From: Caviibacter sp963550915
Lineage (GTDB): Bacteria > Fusobacteriota > Fusobacteriia > Fusobacteriales > Leptotrichiaceae
Assembly: GCA_963550915.1 (NCBI GenBank)
Contig: CAUVEB010000002.1
Coordinates: 94,824 to 158,823 of the forward strand
Direction of reading: 5' to 3'
DNA length: 64,000 bases
Shown here: piece by piece, positions 25,827 to 35,299 of the stretch
Position numbering within the stretch: the stretch's first letter is position 1
How the letters are laid out: the number at the start of each line of letters is the position of its first letter
Notes under the pieces: generated by a model
What the model saw: the letters and a program-made list of their open reading frames with translations, nothing else
Databases searched by the model: none
Told to the model about the DNA's origin: nothing
Program-made: the position numbers and the translations under genes

Positions 25827-27374
25827 ATGTTAAAGAAATACAAGTGGGTATTTGCATTACTAGTTGTAACAGGATCTATGTTCACATACACAGCTCCTTG
25901 TGTAATTAACGGGACTGAAAACACATGTGAAGGAGAAGGAAATACTGGTAATGGTAAAGGTTTATCGGCTTTTGGTCGTGGCAATGAATTAAACGGTGAT
26001 TTTTCTGGGACTTTTGGATTAAACAACAAGGTAAACGGTTCTAATTCATATATTATAGGGAATAATATTAATGTGAACACAGGGAAAAACAAAGATAAAG
26101 GTCACGATGTATTTGCTCTTGGATCAAACATGACTATTGATGACATTAAAGACGGTATTGTTTTAGGTAATAAGTCTAAAGCAAAAGAAAATGCTTTATC
26201 TGTTGGTTCTGATGAAAAGAAAAGAAAAATAGTTTATGTTGAAAATGGAGAAGTTAGTCAAAATTCAAATGAAGCCGTTACTGGTAAACAACTTTATGAC
26301 TTAGCAAATGATCCTGAAAAATTTGGTGCTGAAAATAACGGGGCTTTTAAAAAGGAAAATTGGCAAAAAGCATTAGGTGACGGAAAAGCAGAAGAAAATA
26401 ATAAAGGTCTTATTACAGGAGACACTTTACATAAACATACAAAACAAGAAACTGAAAAACTTACATTAAAATACAAGGGTCAAAACGGAGGAGAAAAAAC
26501 TACTAAACTTACTGACGGTTTAAACTTCACAGGTGACGGTAACATTGTAACTGAATCTAAAGAAAACGGAGAAGTTAATTTTAAATTAAATGAAAAAGTA
26601 AATTTAGGTAAAGATGCTACTAAAAAAATATCACTAGATAGTACTACAGGAACTATTAGTGCAGGAGATAAGGCTGTTCTTGACGGAAATAAAGGGACTT
26701 TAACTCTTGGTAATGATCCTAAAACACAATTAAAATTTGATGGTGCTGCAGGTACAGTTTCTGTTGGTGGTAAAATCAAACTTGACGGTAATACTGGTAA
26801 TGTTGACTTAGGTAAGGTTAATGTTGATGGTCAAAATGGTAATATATCAGGGCTTACTAACACTACTTGGGATATGGATAATATTGTTTCAGGAAGAGCT
26901 GCAACAGAAGATCAACTACAAATAGTATCTAAAAATCTTTCTGCAGGTATAGCTGCTAGCGTAGCTATGGCAAATATACCACAAGTTGCTAATGATAAGG
27001 TTTTCTCAATAGGATTTGGCTTAGCAAATTACAATAGACAAAGTGGATTTGCATTAGGTATTAGCGGAACTAATAAGGCACATACCTTTATTTACAAAGT
27101 AAGTGCAGGACTTGATACAGGAAATCAAGTTTCAGTTGGTGCTGGATTTAATCTTAATTTTGGTTACAAAGCTAAACCTGTTGTAATGGCAAATACTATG
27201 GAAAATAGCATGGCAAATGAAAAGATAAGTAAACTTGAAAAAGAAAATCAAGAAATAAGAAAAGAAAACAGCAAAATTAAAGAAGAATTAAAACAATTAA
27301 AAGAAGCTTTAAATGAGTTTTTACAACATAAAAAAATGGGCAAAACAGAAAGTGGTTGCCGTATTAAAAATTAG
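25827..27374 (+). CDS. Trimeric autotransporter (YadA-type) with coiled-coil extension after the barrel
   Basis: A 515-residue surface protein. It has a signal peptide (MLKKYKWVFALLVVTGSMF, residues 1-25), a short head with AxG repeats (LSAFGRGNELNG, TFGLNNKVNG, FALGSN), a stalk with EAVTGKQLYDLA, and a YadA anchor starting AAGIA-type helix ...SVAMANIPQV (about 373-388) and ending near NLNFG at 445. The anchor shares AMANIPQV and FIYKxSAG with the larger adhesin at 6680-10129. It ends not at the barrel but in a Lys/Glu heptad coiled coil (about 463-505) with no OmpA domain. I start at ATG 25827 behind GGGGG. The frame is open upstream to 25731, but that part has no signal-peptide sense and contains the leader hairpins. 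Confidence 0.9.
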   Translation: MLKKYKWVFALLVVTGSMFTYTAPCVINGTENTCEGEGNTGNGKGLSAFGRGNELNGDFSGTFGLNNKVNGSNSYIIGNNINVNTGKNKDKGHDVFALGSNMTIDDIKDGIVLGNKSKAKENALSVGSDEKKRKIVYVENGEVSQNSNEAVTGKQLYDLANDPEKFGAENNGAFKKENWQKALGDGKAEENNKGLITGDTLHKHTKQETEKLTLKYKGQNGGEKTTKLTDGLNFTGDGNIVTESKENGEVNFKLNEKVNLGKDATKKISLDSTTGTISAGDKAVLDGNKGTLTLGNDPKTQLKFDGAAGTVSVGGKIKLDGNTGNVDLGKVNVDGQNGNISGLTNTTWDMDNIVSGRAATEDQLQIVSKNLSAGIAASVAMANIPQVANDKVFSIGFGLANYNRQSGFALGISGTNKAHTFIYKVSAGLDTGNQVSVGAGFNLNFGYKAKPVVMANTMENSMANEKISKLEKENQEIRKENSKIKEELKQLKEALNEFLQHKKMGKTESGCRIKN

Positions 27375-27386
27375 TATATAAATGAG

Positions 27387-27419
27387 GCTAGTAGAGTGTA
27401 AGTTCTACTAGCTTTTTTT
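27387..27419 (+). terminator. Intrinsic terminator after the second autotransporter
   Basis: Perfect 9-bp stem GCTAGTAGA/TCTACTAGC (27387-27395 with 27404-27412), eight-base loop, then seven T. Confidence 0.92.
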
Positions 27420-27453
27420 ATTTTGATTTTAACTTTTTAACTACTCTTTTTTA

Positions 27454-27462
27454 TGGTATAAT
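27454..27462 (+). promoter_or_regulatory. tsaE-ackA operon promoter, extended -10
   Basis: TGGTATAAT with the -10 at 27457-27462, 16 bases before the tsaE ATG. The -35 region is T-rich and unremarkable. The same ATGGTATAAT occurs before recA and priA. Confidence 0.6.
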
Positions 27463-27478
27463 TAGTCTGAGGTGTAAA

Positions 27479-27958
27479 ATGAAATTTATTAATGAAAAAT
27501 TAGATTTTGATAAGATAAATAAAGTTATTGATGATATAAGCGATATAGTTAGTAAAAACAAGGGTAAAAGCATGTGTATAGCTCTTATTGGAGATCTAGG
27601 TACTGGTAAGACTGCATTTGCTAAAAGACTACTTAAAAACTTAGGTGTTACAACTGCTGTCAAAAGCCCTACTTTCACTTATTTAATAGAATATAACACG
27701 GATATAGATATATATCATTTTGATGTTTATAGAATATCAAATGAAGATGATTTATATGATATAGGTTTTTTTGATTATATAGATCAAAAAGGACTTACTA
27801 TTATAGAATGGGCAAATTTAATACCTAATAATGTTCCACATAATGCACTTTATTTTGAAATTTCTCACGATGGTGAAAATACAAGATATATTTCTATATA
27901 TAATTTAAAGGCTGGTGAAAAAGAATATGTTGACATTTGCAATTACAACTTCGACTAA
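27479..27958 (+). CDS. tsaE: tRNA threonylcarbamoyladenosine biosynthesis ATPase TsaE
   Basis: ATPase partner of TsaB-TsaD in making t6A37 on ANN-decoding tRNAs. The 159-residue product has Walker A GDLGTGKTAFAKRLL near residue 39, SPTFTYLIEY (residues around 64), and HFDVYRISNEDDLYDIGF, all TsaE hallmarks. A GAGGTG site precedes the ATG. The end overlaps tsaB by 32 bases. Confidence 0.95.
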   Translation: MKFINEKLDFDKINKVIDDISDIVSKNKGKSMCIALIGDLGTGKTAFAKRLLKNLGVTTAVKSPTFTYLIEYNTDIDIYHFDVYRISNEDDLYDIGFFDYIDQKGLTIIEWANLIPNNVPHNALYFEISHDGENTRYISIYNLKAGEKEYVDICNYNFD

Positions 27959-28598
27959 ACTTGCTAGTATATCTCTTTTTGAAGATGATATAATGATAGG
28001 AAGTATAAATATAAACGTAATTAAAACTCATTCTACTACAATAGTTGATCAAGTTAAAAAGCTTTTTGAGTGGACTGGTAAAGATATAAACGAAGTAAAT
28101 ACTGTAATATTATCAAAAGGTCCTGGTTCTTTTACAGGTGTTAGAATTGCTATGGCTCTTATTAAAGGTATGTATAGTATGTCTAATAATGTAGAGCTAT
28201 ATACTGTTTGTGAACTTGATGCCTTATACTATATGGCAAAAGATCTAGCCCCTATAATTGTAAGTGGTATTGATTCAAGAAAAGGTAAAATATACTATAA
28301 CGTACATATAAACGGAGTAAAAGAAGTAGAAGATAGCATAGGTAATATTTATGAAGTAATAGAAGATATGAAAAAATATGATATGCCTATAGTTTATTCA
28401 GGGGATATTTTAAATAATTATAAAAATGATATAGCACATGATAAGCTTGTTAAAACTAACAAAAATATGCTTTTAATTGATAGCAGAGTTTATTATGATA
28501 TGTATAAAAATGGATTACTTGAAAAAGAAGACTTTGCAAGTGTTGTACCATATTATTTAGAAAAATCTCAAGCTGAAAAAGATTATAAGGGAGAGTAA
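27927..28598 (+). CDS. tsaB: tRNA threonylcarbamoyladenosine biosynthesis protein TsaB
   Basis: The non-catalytic ASKHA-fold partner of TsaD. The 223-residue product starts MLTFAITTSTKLASISLFED and has the family signature LSKGPGSFTGVRIAMALIKG near residue 68. I use ATG 27927. The GTG at 27915 is part of the likely ribosome site (GGTGA). Translation is probably coupled to tsaE through the overlap. tsaD is not in the window. Confidence 0.93.
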   Translation: MLTFAITTSTKLASISLFEDDIMIGSININVIKTHSTTIVDQVKKLFEWTGKDINEVNTVILSKGPGSFTGVRIAMALIKGMYSMSNNVELYTVCELDALYYMAKDLAPIIVSGIDSRKGKIYYNVHINGVKEVEDSIGNIYEVIEDMKKYDMPIVYSGDILNNYKNDIAHDKLVKTNKNMLLIDSRVYYDMYKNGLLEKEDFASVVPYYLEKSQAEKDYKGE

Positions 28599-28599
28599 A

Positions 28600-29490
28600 A
28601 TGTCATTATTAAAACCTAAAAAGGGCTTTTTTGCAAAATTAAAAGAATTTTTTGTAGGCAAGCCTATTGATGATGAACTATACGAAGAATTAGAAGAGCT
28701 TTTAATAAAGTCGGATATGGGTATTAAAACTAGTATGAGTATAATTGAAGATCTTGAAAAACGTGTATCATCAAAAAGTATAAGAGAATCTGATAAAATG
28801 TATATTGAGCTTGAAAATATTTTAACTGAAAAGTTAGTTAGCTTTGATAATATGACACTTGATATACAAAAAAATAAGTTAAATATTATACTTGTTATTG
28901 GAGTAAATGGTGTTGGTAAAACAACTTCAATAGCTAAAATTGCAAATATGTTAAAAAAACAAGAATATAATATAGTAATTGGTGCTGCAGACACATTTAG
29001 AGCTGCTGCCATAGAACAACTTGAAATGTGGGCTAATAGGGTTAAAGTTAAACTTATTAAGCAAGAACAAGGAGCTGATCCTGCTGCTGTAGTGTTTGAT
29101 ACAATAAACTACGCTACAAAAGAAAATGTAGATGTTGCCATAATCGATACTGCAGGAAGACTACATAATAAGACTGATTTAATGAATGAATTATCAAAAA
29201 TTAAAAAAATAGTTTATTCTAAAAAAGATGTTGCAAACATTGAAACATTACTTGTTATTGATTCTACAACAGGTCAAAATGGATTAGAACAAGCTAAAAT
29301 ATTCAATGAAGTAACAGAGCTTAGCGGTATTATACTAACAAAATATGATGGTACAGCTAAGGGTGGTATCATATTCCCAATAATTGAAGAAATTAAAAAA
29401 CCTATAAAATTTCTTGGAGTAGGTGAAGGAATTGATGATTTAAAACCATTTAATGCTAATGAATTTGTAAAAGAAATATTTGATAAATAA
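28600..29490 (+). CDS. ftsY: Signal recognition particle receptor FtsY
   Basis: Docks SRP-ribosome complexes at the membrane. The 296-residue product is essentially the NG core: N domain (about 1-90), G1 GVNGVGKTTSIAKIA near residue 102, DTFRAAAIEQLEMWA, DTAGRLHNK (G3), and TKYDGTAKGG (G4 region). It lacks the long acidic A domain of E. coli FtsY and starts with a short amphipathic Lys/Phe-rich stretch (KKGFFAKLKEFF), which could be the lipid-binding helix. GGGAGAG precedes the ATG. Confidence 0.96.
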   Translation: MSLLKPKKGFFAKLKEFFVGKPIDDELYEELEELLIKSDMGIKTSMSIIEDLEKRVSSKSIRESDKMYIELENILTEKLVSFDNMTLDIQKNKLNIILVIGVNGVGKTTSIAKIANMLKKQEYNIVIGAADTFRAAAIEQLEMWANRVKVKLIKQEQGADPAAVVFDTINYATKENVDVAIIDTAGRLHNKTDLMNELSKIKKIVYSKKDVANIETLLVIDSTTGQNGLEQAKIFNEVTELSGIILTKYDGTAKGGIIFPIIEEIKKPIKFLGVGEGIDDLKPFNANEFVKEIFDK

Positions 29491-29504
29491 AGGAGTAACT
29501 AGTT

Positions 29505-30509
29505 ATGTCTAAAAATTTAATTGAAGAATTAAAAATTAGGGTTCGTGAAAACAAAAAAAATATTGTTCTTCCTGAATCAGAAGATGAAAGAGTAATAAGA
29601 GCAGCTGCTAAAGTTATAGAGCAAGATTTTGCAAATATTATTCTTGTTGGTGATGAATGCAAAATAAATGAAGATGCAAAAAAATATGGAGTTGATATTT
29701 CAAAAGCAACAATAATCAATCCAAAAACATTTGATAAAAGTGAAGAGTTTGCAGTTCAATTAGCTGAACTTCGTGCTAAAAAAGGTATGACTTTAGAACA
29801 GGCTCGTGCTACTATACTTTCTGAACCAAGATTCTTTGGTGCTATGTTAGTTAGAAATGGATATGCAAGCGGTATGGTTGCAGGTTCAAACTCTCCAACT
29901 GCTGCAGTATTAAGAGCTGCTATACAAGTTATTGGTCCAAAACCAGGTCTTAAAACAATATCAAGTTCATTTGTAATGTTATTAAATGACAACACTTATG
30001 GACAAGACGGTATTTTAATTTTCTCTGATTGTGCTGTTATACCTAATCCAACAGCTGGTCAAGTTGCAGATATAGCAATATCAGCAGTTGAAAAAGCAAG
30101 AAAAATAGCAGAAATAAAAGAACCAAGAGTTGCACTTTTAACATATTCAACTAAAGGAAGTGCAGAAGGTGATGTTGTAACTAAGATGAGAGAAGCAAAA
30201 CAACTACTTGAAGAAAAAAATGTTGATTTTGAATTTGACGGAGAATTACAACTTGATGCAGCAATAGTTCCAGAAGTTGCAGAGTTAAAAGCAAAAGATT
30301 CAAGTGTTGCAGGTCGTGCAAACGTTCTAATATTCCCTAACTTAAGTGCTGGTAATATAGGATATAAGCTAGTGCAAAGACTTGGTAAAGCAACAGCATT
30401 AGGACCTTTCGTTCAAGGTCTTGCAAAACCTGTTCATGATTTATCAAGAGGATGTAGTGTAGATGATATAGTAGGTGTAGTTGCTGTAACTGCAAGTGAA
30501 GGAGAGTAA
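29505..30509 (+). CDS. pta: Phosphate acetyltransferase
   Basis: Converts acetyl-CoA and phosphate to acetyl phosphate. The 334-residue product is the short single-domain Pta, beginning RENKKNIVLPESEDERVIRAA and carrying GMVAGSNSPTAAVLRA and the C-terminal GPFVQGLAKPVHDLSRGC. AGGAG lies before the ATG, and ackA follows one base after its stop. Together they give the acetate-ATP branch of fermentation. Confidence 0.97.
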   Translation: MSKNLIEELKIRVRENKKNIVLPESEDERVIRAAAKVIEQDFANIILVGDECKINEDAKKYGVDISKATIINPKTFDKSEEFAVQLAELRAKKGMTLEQARATILSEPRFFGAMLVRNGYASGMVAGSNSPTAAVLRAAIQVIGPKPGLKTISSSFVMLLNDNTYGQDGILIFSDCAVIPNPTAGQVADIAISAVEKARKIAEIKEPRVALLTYSTKGSAEGDVVTKMREAKQLLEEKNVDFEFDGELQLDAAIVPEVAELKAKDSSVAGRANVLIFPNLSAGNIGYKLVQRLGKATALGPFVQGLAKPVHDLSRGCSVDDIVGVVAVTASEGE

Positions 30510-30510
30510 A

Positions 30511-31716
30511 ATGAAAATATTAGTAATAAATAGTGGAAGTTCATCACTAAAATTTGAATTAATAAATACAGACACTAAACAAAGTTTAGCAAAGGGTGTT
30601 TGTGAAAGAATAGGTATAAGTAACCAAATTTTTACATATAAAAATCTTGTAACTAACTTTAAGTTTGAAGAAAAACCAGAAGATATGCCAACACATAATA
30701 AGGCAATTGAAGTTGTATTAAAAGCTCTTCAAGATAAAGAATATGGTGTTATTAGCACTATAGATGAAGTAGATGCTATAGGTCATAGATTAGTTCATGG
30801 TGGAGAATACTTTAAAGACTCTGTAATTATAGATGATGATGTAATAGCAAAATGTGAAGAATTAATTGAACTTGCTCCATTACATAACCCAGCTAATATT
30901 ATGGGTGTAAAAGTAATGCAAGAATTACTTCCTGGTAAACCAAATGTAGCAGTTTTTGATACTTCATTTCACCAAACAATGCCTGACTACGCATTTACAT
31001 ATCCATTACCTTTAGAAGATTACAAAGAACTTAAGGTTAGAAAATATGGAGCTCATGGTACATCTCATAAATATGTGAGTATGCAAGCTATAAAAGAATT
31101 AAACAATAAAAAAGATTCTAAACTTATTATCTGTCACTTAGGAAATGGTGCTTCAATTTCAGCTGTAAAAGACGGTAAAGTAATAGATACATCAATGGGA
31201 CTTACTCCTCTAGGTGGTATAATGATGGGTACAAGATGTGGAGATTTAGATCCTGCTATACCATTATTCCTTATGCAAAAAAGAGGTTTAACTGTTGCTG
31301 AAACAGATAACAGACTTAATAAGAAATCTGGATTCTTAGGAATTTTCGGAGAAAGTTCAGACTTTAGAGATATACAAAAAGGTATGGAAGAAGGAAAAGA
31401 AAGAGCAAAACTTGCTTATGAAATGTTCTGTTATAGAGTAAGAAACTTTATAGGAGCTTATACTATAGCACTTGGTGGACTTGATGCTATCGTGTTTACT
31501 GGTGGTATAGGTGAAAATGCAGCAAAAGTTCGTGAAGGAGTTTGTAAAGATCTTGAATTTTTAGGTGTTGAATTAGACTATGAAAAGAACAAAGAAAGAA
31601 TTTCTGGAACTGTTGAATATTCAAAACCTAATTCAAAAGTTAAAGTTTATAAAATAGAAACTGCAGAAGAATTAATGATTGCATTAGATACACAAAGACT
31701 TGTAATGGGTGAATAA
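30511..31716 (+). CDS. ackA: Acetate kinase
   Basis: Acetyl phosphate plus ADP to acetate and ATP. The 401-residue product has the N-terminal LVINSGSSSLKFELI, GHRLVHGGEYF, DTSFHQTMPDYAFTYPLP, and GIGENAAKVREGVCKDLEFLG. I start at ATG 30511 (MKILVINSG); the in-frame ATG five codons upstream lies inside pta and before the GGAGAG site. A terminator follows. Confidence 0.97.
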   Translation: MKILVINSGSSSLKFELINTDTKQSLAKGVCERIGISNQIFTYKNLVTNFKFEEKPEDMPTHNKAIEVVLKALQDKEYGVISTIDEVDAIGHRLVHGGEYFKDSVIIDDDVIAKCEELIELAPLHNPANIMGVKVMQELLPGKPNVAVFDTSFHQTMPDYAFTYPLPLEDYKELKVRKYGAHGTSHKYVSMQAIKELNNKKDSKLIICHLGNGASISAVKDGKVIDTSMGLTPLGGIMMGTRCGDLDPAIPLFLMQKRGLTVAETDNRLNKKSGFLGIFGESSDFRDIQKGMEEGKERAKLAYEMFCYRVRNFIGAYTIALGGLDAIVFTGGIGENAAKVREGVCKDLEFLGVELDYEKNKERISGTVEYSKPNSKVKVYKIETAEELMIALDTQRLVMGE

Positions 31717-31722
31717 ATACAG

Positions 31723-31750
31723 AAGGTATCAGTTTAACTGATACCTTTTT
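31723..31750 (+). terminator. Intrinsic terminator after ackA
   Basis: Perfect 11-bp stem AAGGTATCAGT/ACTGATACCTT (31723-31733 with 31737-31747), three-base loop, then a T-run. It may also serve the converging EF-G-like gene, whose stop lies three bases beyond. Confidence 0.9.
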
Positions 31751-31752
31751 CA

Positions 31753-33735
31753 TTATTTTTCACTATTTGCTTTTTCAATTATTTTTTTAGCTATGTCATA
31801 AGGTACTTCTTCGTATCTTTCAAATTCCATTTCAAAAGATCCTCTACCTTGAGTCATTGATTTTAAGTCATTAATATACTTAAATGTTTCAGCCATTGGA
31901 GCATTAGCTACAATTAAATGTTTATTACCTAAGCTTTCCATTCCTAAAACTCTACCACGTTTTTTATTGATATCTCCCATAATATCCCCTACATATTCTT
32001 CAGGAATAGTTATTCTAAGTTCCATAATAGGCTCTAGTAACACAGGGTTTGCTTGTTCCATTCCTTTTTTAAACGCCATTGCTGCTGCTATCTTAAATGA
32101 CATTTCTGATGAGTCAACATCGTGATATGAACCGTCATATAGCACTGCTTTAATATTTGTTGCAGGATATCCAGCAAGAACTCCTTCTTTTAATGCTTCA
32201 ACAAGTCCTTTTTCAACTGCAGGTATATATGATTTAGGTACAACTCCACCTACAATTTCTTCTTCAAATACAAATTTTTCATCTTCACTATGACTAAATC
32301 TTATCTTAACATCACCATATTGTCCGTGTCCACCTGATTGTTTCTTATACTTACCTTGTACATCAGATACACCTTTTATTGTTTCTTTATAAGGAACTTT
32401 AAGTTCTGTTGTTAAAACTTTAACACCATATTTTTTGCTAAGTTTATTAATTATAGTGTTAGCATGTATTTCACCTTGTACTCCAAGTACTGTTTGTCCT
32501 GTTTCTTGATCTCTTCTCCAATAAAATGATGAATCTTCATCTCTTAATTTATGAAGAGCATTTGAAATCTTATCATCATCTGCTTTATTTGCAGGTTCAA
32601 TTGCAACTAGCATTTGTTCTTTAGGGAATTTAATTTCAGGTAATGCATTTGCTTTTGGATTAATACTTAAAGTATCTGAATTTTTCGTATAATTTAATTT
32701 ATTAAATACAACTATATCTCCAACTACCGCTTTTTGTAATTCAACTAAATCAGTATGAACCCAAGTATATATCTTACCTATTCTTTCAGTTTCATTTTTA
32801 TTTATATTATACACTTCAGTGTCAGGTTTTAATTCTCCAGATATTACCTTAGCATAAGATAATACTCCTAAGAACGGATCTATTACTGTTTTAAATATTT
32901 GTGCTGTAAATTCTTTTACAGAACTATTTATTTTTACATTATCAAGAGGCGATGGCATATATTCTTTTATCATATCAAAAGTAGTATGTATACCTATATT
33001 CTTGTAACTTGAACCGCATATAACAGGAACTAAAGAACCGTCTAATACACCTTTTCTAAGTCCTACATGTATTTCTTGAGTTGTAAATTCTTCACCTGCA
33101 AAATACTTATCCATAAGTTCTTCAGAAGTTTCTGCAACAGCTTCAAGTAGCATATTACGTATTTCTTCAACTTCAATATCATCTGGCATAGGAGCATTTT
33201 CACAGTCTTTACCATTGTATTTTCTAGCAAATAAGTCAACAACGTTTATATGACCTTTAAATGAATCTGCTTTACCCCATGGTACATGAAAGGGAGCTAT
33301 TCTCTTACCAAATTTATTTTTTAATTCACGTATTATTTTATCATAATCAGCTTTATCACTATCTACTTTATTTACAAATACAAATTTAGGTATTTTTCTA
33401 TCATCAGTTACTTCAAAAGCATTTTCAGTACCTATTGATACATCACTTGTTGCGTCAACTACAATAATTGCTCCAGCACAAGCTGTAAGCCCTGATTCTA
33501 GCTCTCCACTAAAATCTGAATACCCTGGAATATCTAAGAAATTATATTTCATATTTTGATATTCAAGTGAATTTAAAGTTGTAGTGCTTGACATTTTTGA
33601 TTCATCAGTTGGGTTTGTTATTCTTTTTGTAAGTCCAACAGTATACTCAAGTGATTCAATAAAATTACTTTTACCTGCTCCAGTCTGTCCTAAGATTGCA
33701 ATATTCCTAATACTTTCAATATCATATATCTTCAT
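31753..33735 (-). CDS. Elongation factor G-like translational GTPase (FusA2 type)
   Basis: A 660-residue homologue of EF-G with G domain, domains III-V and the EF-G-type C-terminus (VLGMESLGNKHLIVANAPMAE). It differs from a canonical EF-G at catalytic motifs. G1 is GQTGAGKSNFIESL, with Ser instead of Thr after Lys. G3 is DIPGYSDF, with Tyr where EF-G has the catalytic His of DTPGH. This matches the known EF-G-like FusA2 group, whose role is unclear, rather than the housekeeping EF-G. GGAGG precedes the ATG. Monocistronic with its own promoter. Confidence 0.9.
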   Translation of the reverse strand: MKIYDIESIRNIAILGQTGAGKSNFIESLEYTVGLTKRITNPTDESKMSSTTTLNSLEYQNMKYNFLDIPGYSDFSGELESGLTACAGAIIVVDATSDVSIGTENAFEVTDDRKIPKFVFVNKVDSDKADYDKIIRELKNKFGKRIAPFHVPWGKADSFKGHINVVDLFARKYNGKDCENAPMPDDIEVEEIRNMLLEAVAETSEELMDKYFAGEEFTTQEIHVGLRKGVLDGSLVPVICGSSYKNIGIHTTFDMIKEYMPSPLDNVKINSSVKEFTAQIFKTVIDPFLGVLSYAKVISGELKPDTEVYNINKNETERIGKIYTWVHTDLVELQKAVVGDIVVFNKLNYTKNSDTLSINPKANALPEIKFPKEQMLVAIEPANKADDDKISNALHKLRDEDSSFYWRRDQETGQTVLGVQGEIHANTIINKLSKKYGVKVLTTELKVPYKETIKGVSDVQGKYKKQSGGHGQYGDVKIRFSHSEDEKFVFEEEIVGGVVPKSYIPAVEKGLVEALKEGVLAGYPATNIKAVLYDGSYHDVDSSEMSFKIAAAMAFKKGMEQANPVLLEPIMELRITIPEEYVGDIMGDINKKRGRVLGMESLGNKHLIVANAPMAETFKYINDLKSMTQGRGSFEMEFERYEEVPYDIAKKIIEKANSEK

Positions 33736-33765
33736 TCTAAAGCCTCCAATTTTATAATATAATAT

Positions 33766-33793
33766 AGTATAACTTATTTTTTTAGCTAGTCAA
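33766..33793 (-). promoter_or_regulatory. Promoter of the EF-G-like gene
   Basis: Minus strand TTGACT (33788-33793), 16-base spacer, TATACT (33766-33771), about 30 bases before the ATG. Confidence 0.65.
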
Positions 33794-33801
33794 CTATAGT
33801 A

Positions 33802-33830
33802 ACAAAAAAACAGCTTAGTATTAGCTGTTT
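33802..33830 (-). terminator. Intrinsic terminator after rqcH
   Basis: Minus strand AACAGCT, seven-base loop, AGCTGTT, followed by a T-run (A7 at 33804-33810). Ends the rqcH cluster 13 bases past its stop. Confidence 0.8.
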
Positions 33831-33842
33831 CTCTTTAATTTA

Positions 33843-35297
33843 TTACACTTTTATTGTCTGATAATTAGTATATGTTACTTGACCTTTTTTTGCATGTGCT
33901 ATTTTTTTTACATTTTTAATAAGGCAGTAATCTACTTCTATATGACCATCTGATTTTGAATGCTCACCAGCTATTTTAGCTGTATAATAAATTACATCTT
34001 CACTAGGATTTTTACCTACTAATATTACATGTGATGCAGGTAAATCTTTTGCATGAAACCATAAGTCATTCTTATTTGCAATTTCAAATGTTAGTTTATC
34101 ATTTTCTATATTGTTTCTACCTATATATATTGTATAGCCTTTATATTCTATACTTTTTAATTGTCTTTTTTGATTTTTAGTTGATTTTATCTTTTTATTT
34201 AATAGTCCTAATTCTTTTTCAATTTCTTCAAGACCAATTAAATCTTTCTCATTTTGTACAAAAAGTAATAATTCATTATAATAATTAAGCTCTATATTAA
34301 TATCAGAAGTTCTATTTTTTAGACTTTCTTCTCTTCTTTTTGCCTTTGCATATTTTGAATAAATTTTCTCTAAATTCTTTGAAGGTGATAACTGTTTATC
34401 AAGATAAATTACTTCATTTTCATTTGTATAGTAGTTAAAAACTTCAATTTTTTCATCTTGATATTTTACACGGTATATATTTGAAGCTAATAAATCTCCT
34501 AATATCTTATATTTTTCATATCCCTTATTATCTTCTATATCCTTTTTATTTTTTATAAGTATCTTTGTAAGTCTTGATATATTTTTATTAATATGCTTAA
34601 TTAATGGCTTTTTCTTGTTTGTTATAACACTAGTTTCATTAATTCTTCTAAAGTATTCATTTAGACCTTGATTTAGACTATCAAACTCTATAAAATCTAA
34701 GTCTAAAAATTTATTATAGCTAAATAAATTATTATAGTATAAGACTGGAGTATATGTTTTTGTGTACTGTTCTTTTTTTTCATCACAAATATTTTGCATA
34801 TACTTACCATACGGACTTACTTTATCCGGATAGACATATTTTAAGTTTGTAAGTATTTGTCTTTTAAGCTTAATATTTACATACATAACAGCCTTAACTA
34901 TGTTACTTTCATCTATAAGTACTACATTAGACGATTTAGGGAATAACTCATATATTAATTTATATTTTTCAATATTTCCTACCATATTAAGTTTTTCAAG
35001 TTCTAAAATTAAAATTCTGTCCATATTGTATGTATACACATCTTTTATTATTGCACCTGTTATATATTTTTTTAGGCTTAAAATAAAAGGGATTTCATAC
35101 TGTGTATTAGCTATTTTATCATCTTTTAAATATACTATAGCTTCTGTCTTATTATCAAAATACAGATTATATTTTGTAAGTTGTAAAGTAAAAGAATTAG
35201 AGTCATATATATTAATTTTTGATATTCTTGAATTTAATATTTTTTCTTTTATTTCTTTTGCTAAAAATGTAAATCCAATACCATCTAAATATATCAC
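33843..35297 (-). CDS. rqcH: NFACT-family ribosome quality control protein RqcH (Rqc2/FbpA homologue)
   Basis: Binds stalled 50S-peptidyl-tRNA complexes and directs Ala tailing. The 484-residue product has NFACT-N (starting MIYLDGIGFTFLAKEIKEKI), a central Lys-rich coiled coil (about 290-370), and NFACT-R with the diagnostic DLWFHAKDLPASHVIL near residue 412. It is shorter than Bacillus RqcH (about 570) and ends soon after NFACT-R. Two bases separate it from the upstream MarR-FeoA gene stop, so it is co-transcribed. Confidence 0.9.
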   Translation of the reverse strand: MIYLDGIGFTFLAKEIKEKILNSRISKINIYDSNSFTLQLTKYNLYFDNKTEAIVYLKDDKIANTQYEIPFILSLKKYITGAIIKDVYTYNMDRILILELEKLNMVGNIEKYKLIYELFPKSSNVVLIDESNIVKAVMYVNIKLKRQILTNLKYVYPDKVSPYGKYMQNICDEKKEQYTKTYTPVLYYNNLFSYNKFLDLDFIEFDSLNQGLNEYFRRINETSVITNKKKPLIKHINKNISRLTKILIKNKKDIEDNKGYEKYKILGDLLASNIYRVKYQDEKIEVFNYYTNENEVIYLDKQLSPSKNLEKIYSKYAKAKRREESLKNRTSDINIELNYYNELLLFVQNEKDLIGLEEIEKELGLLNKKIKSTKNQKRQLKSIEYKGYTIYIGRNNIENDKLTFEIANKNDLWFHAKDLPASHVILVGKNPSEDVIYYTAKIAGEHSKSDGHIEVDYCLIKNVKKIAHAKKGQVTYTNYQTIKV

Positions 35298-35299
35298 TT

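Noticed and set aside
27421..30000. Rex-type operators before the pta-ackA transcript
   Set aside because: I looked for TTGTGA-N6-TCACAA-like palindromes and saw none.
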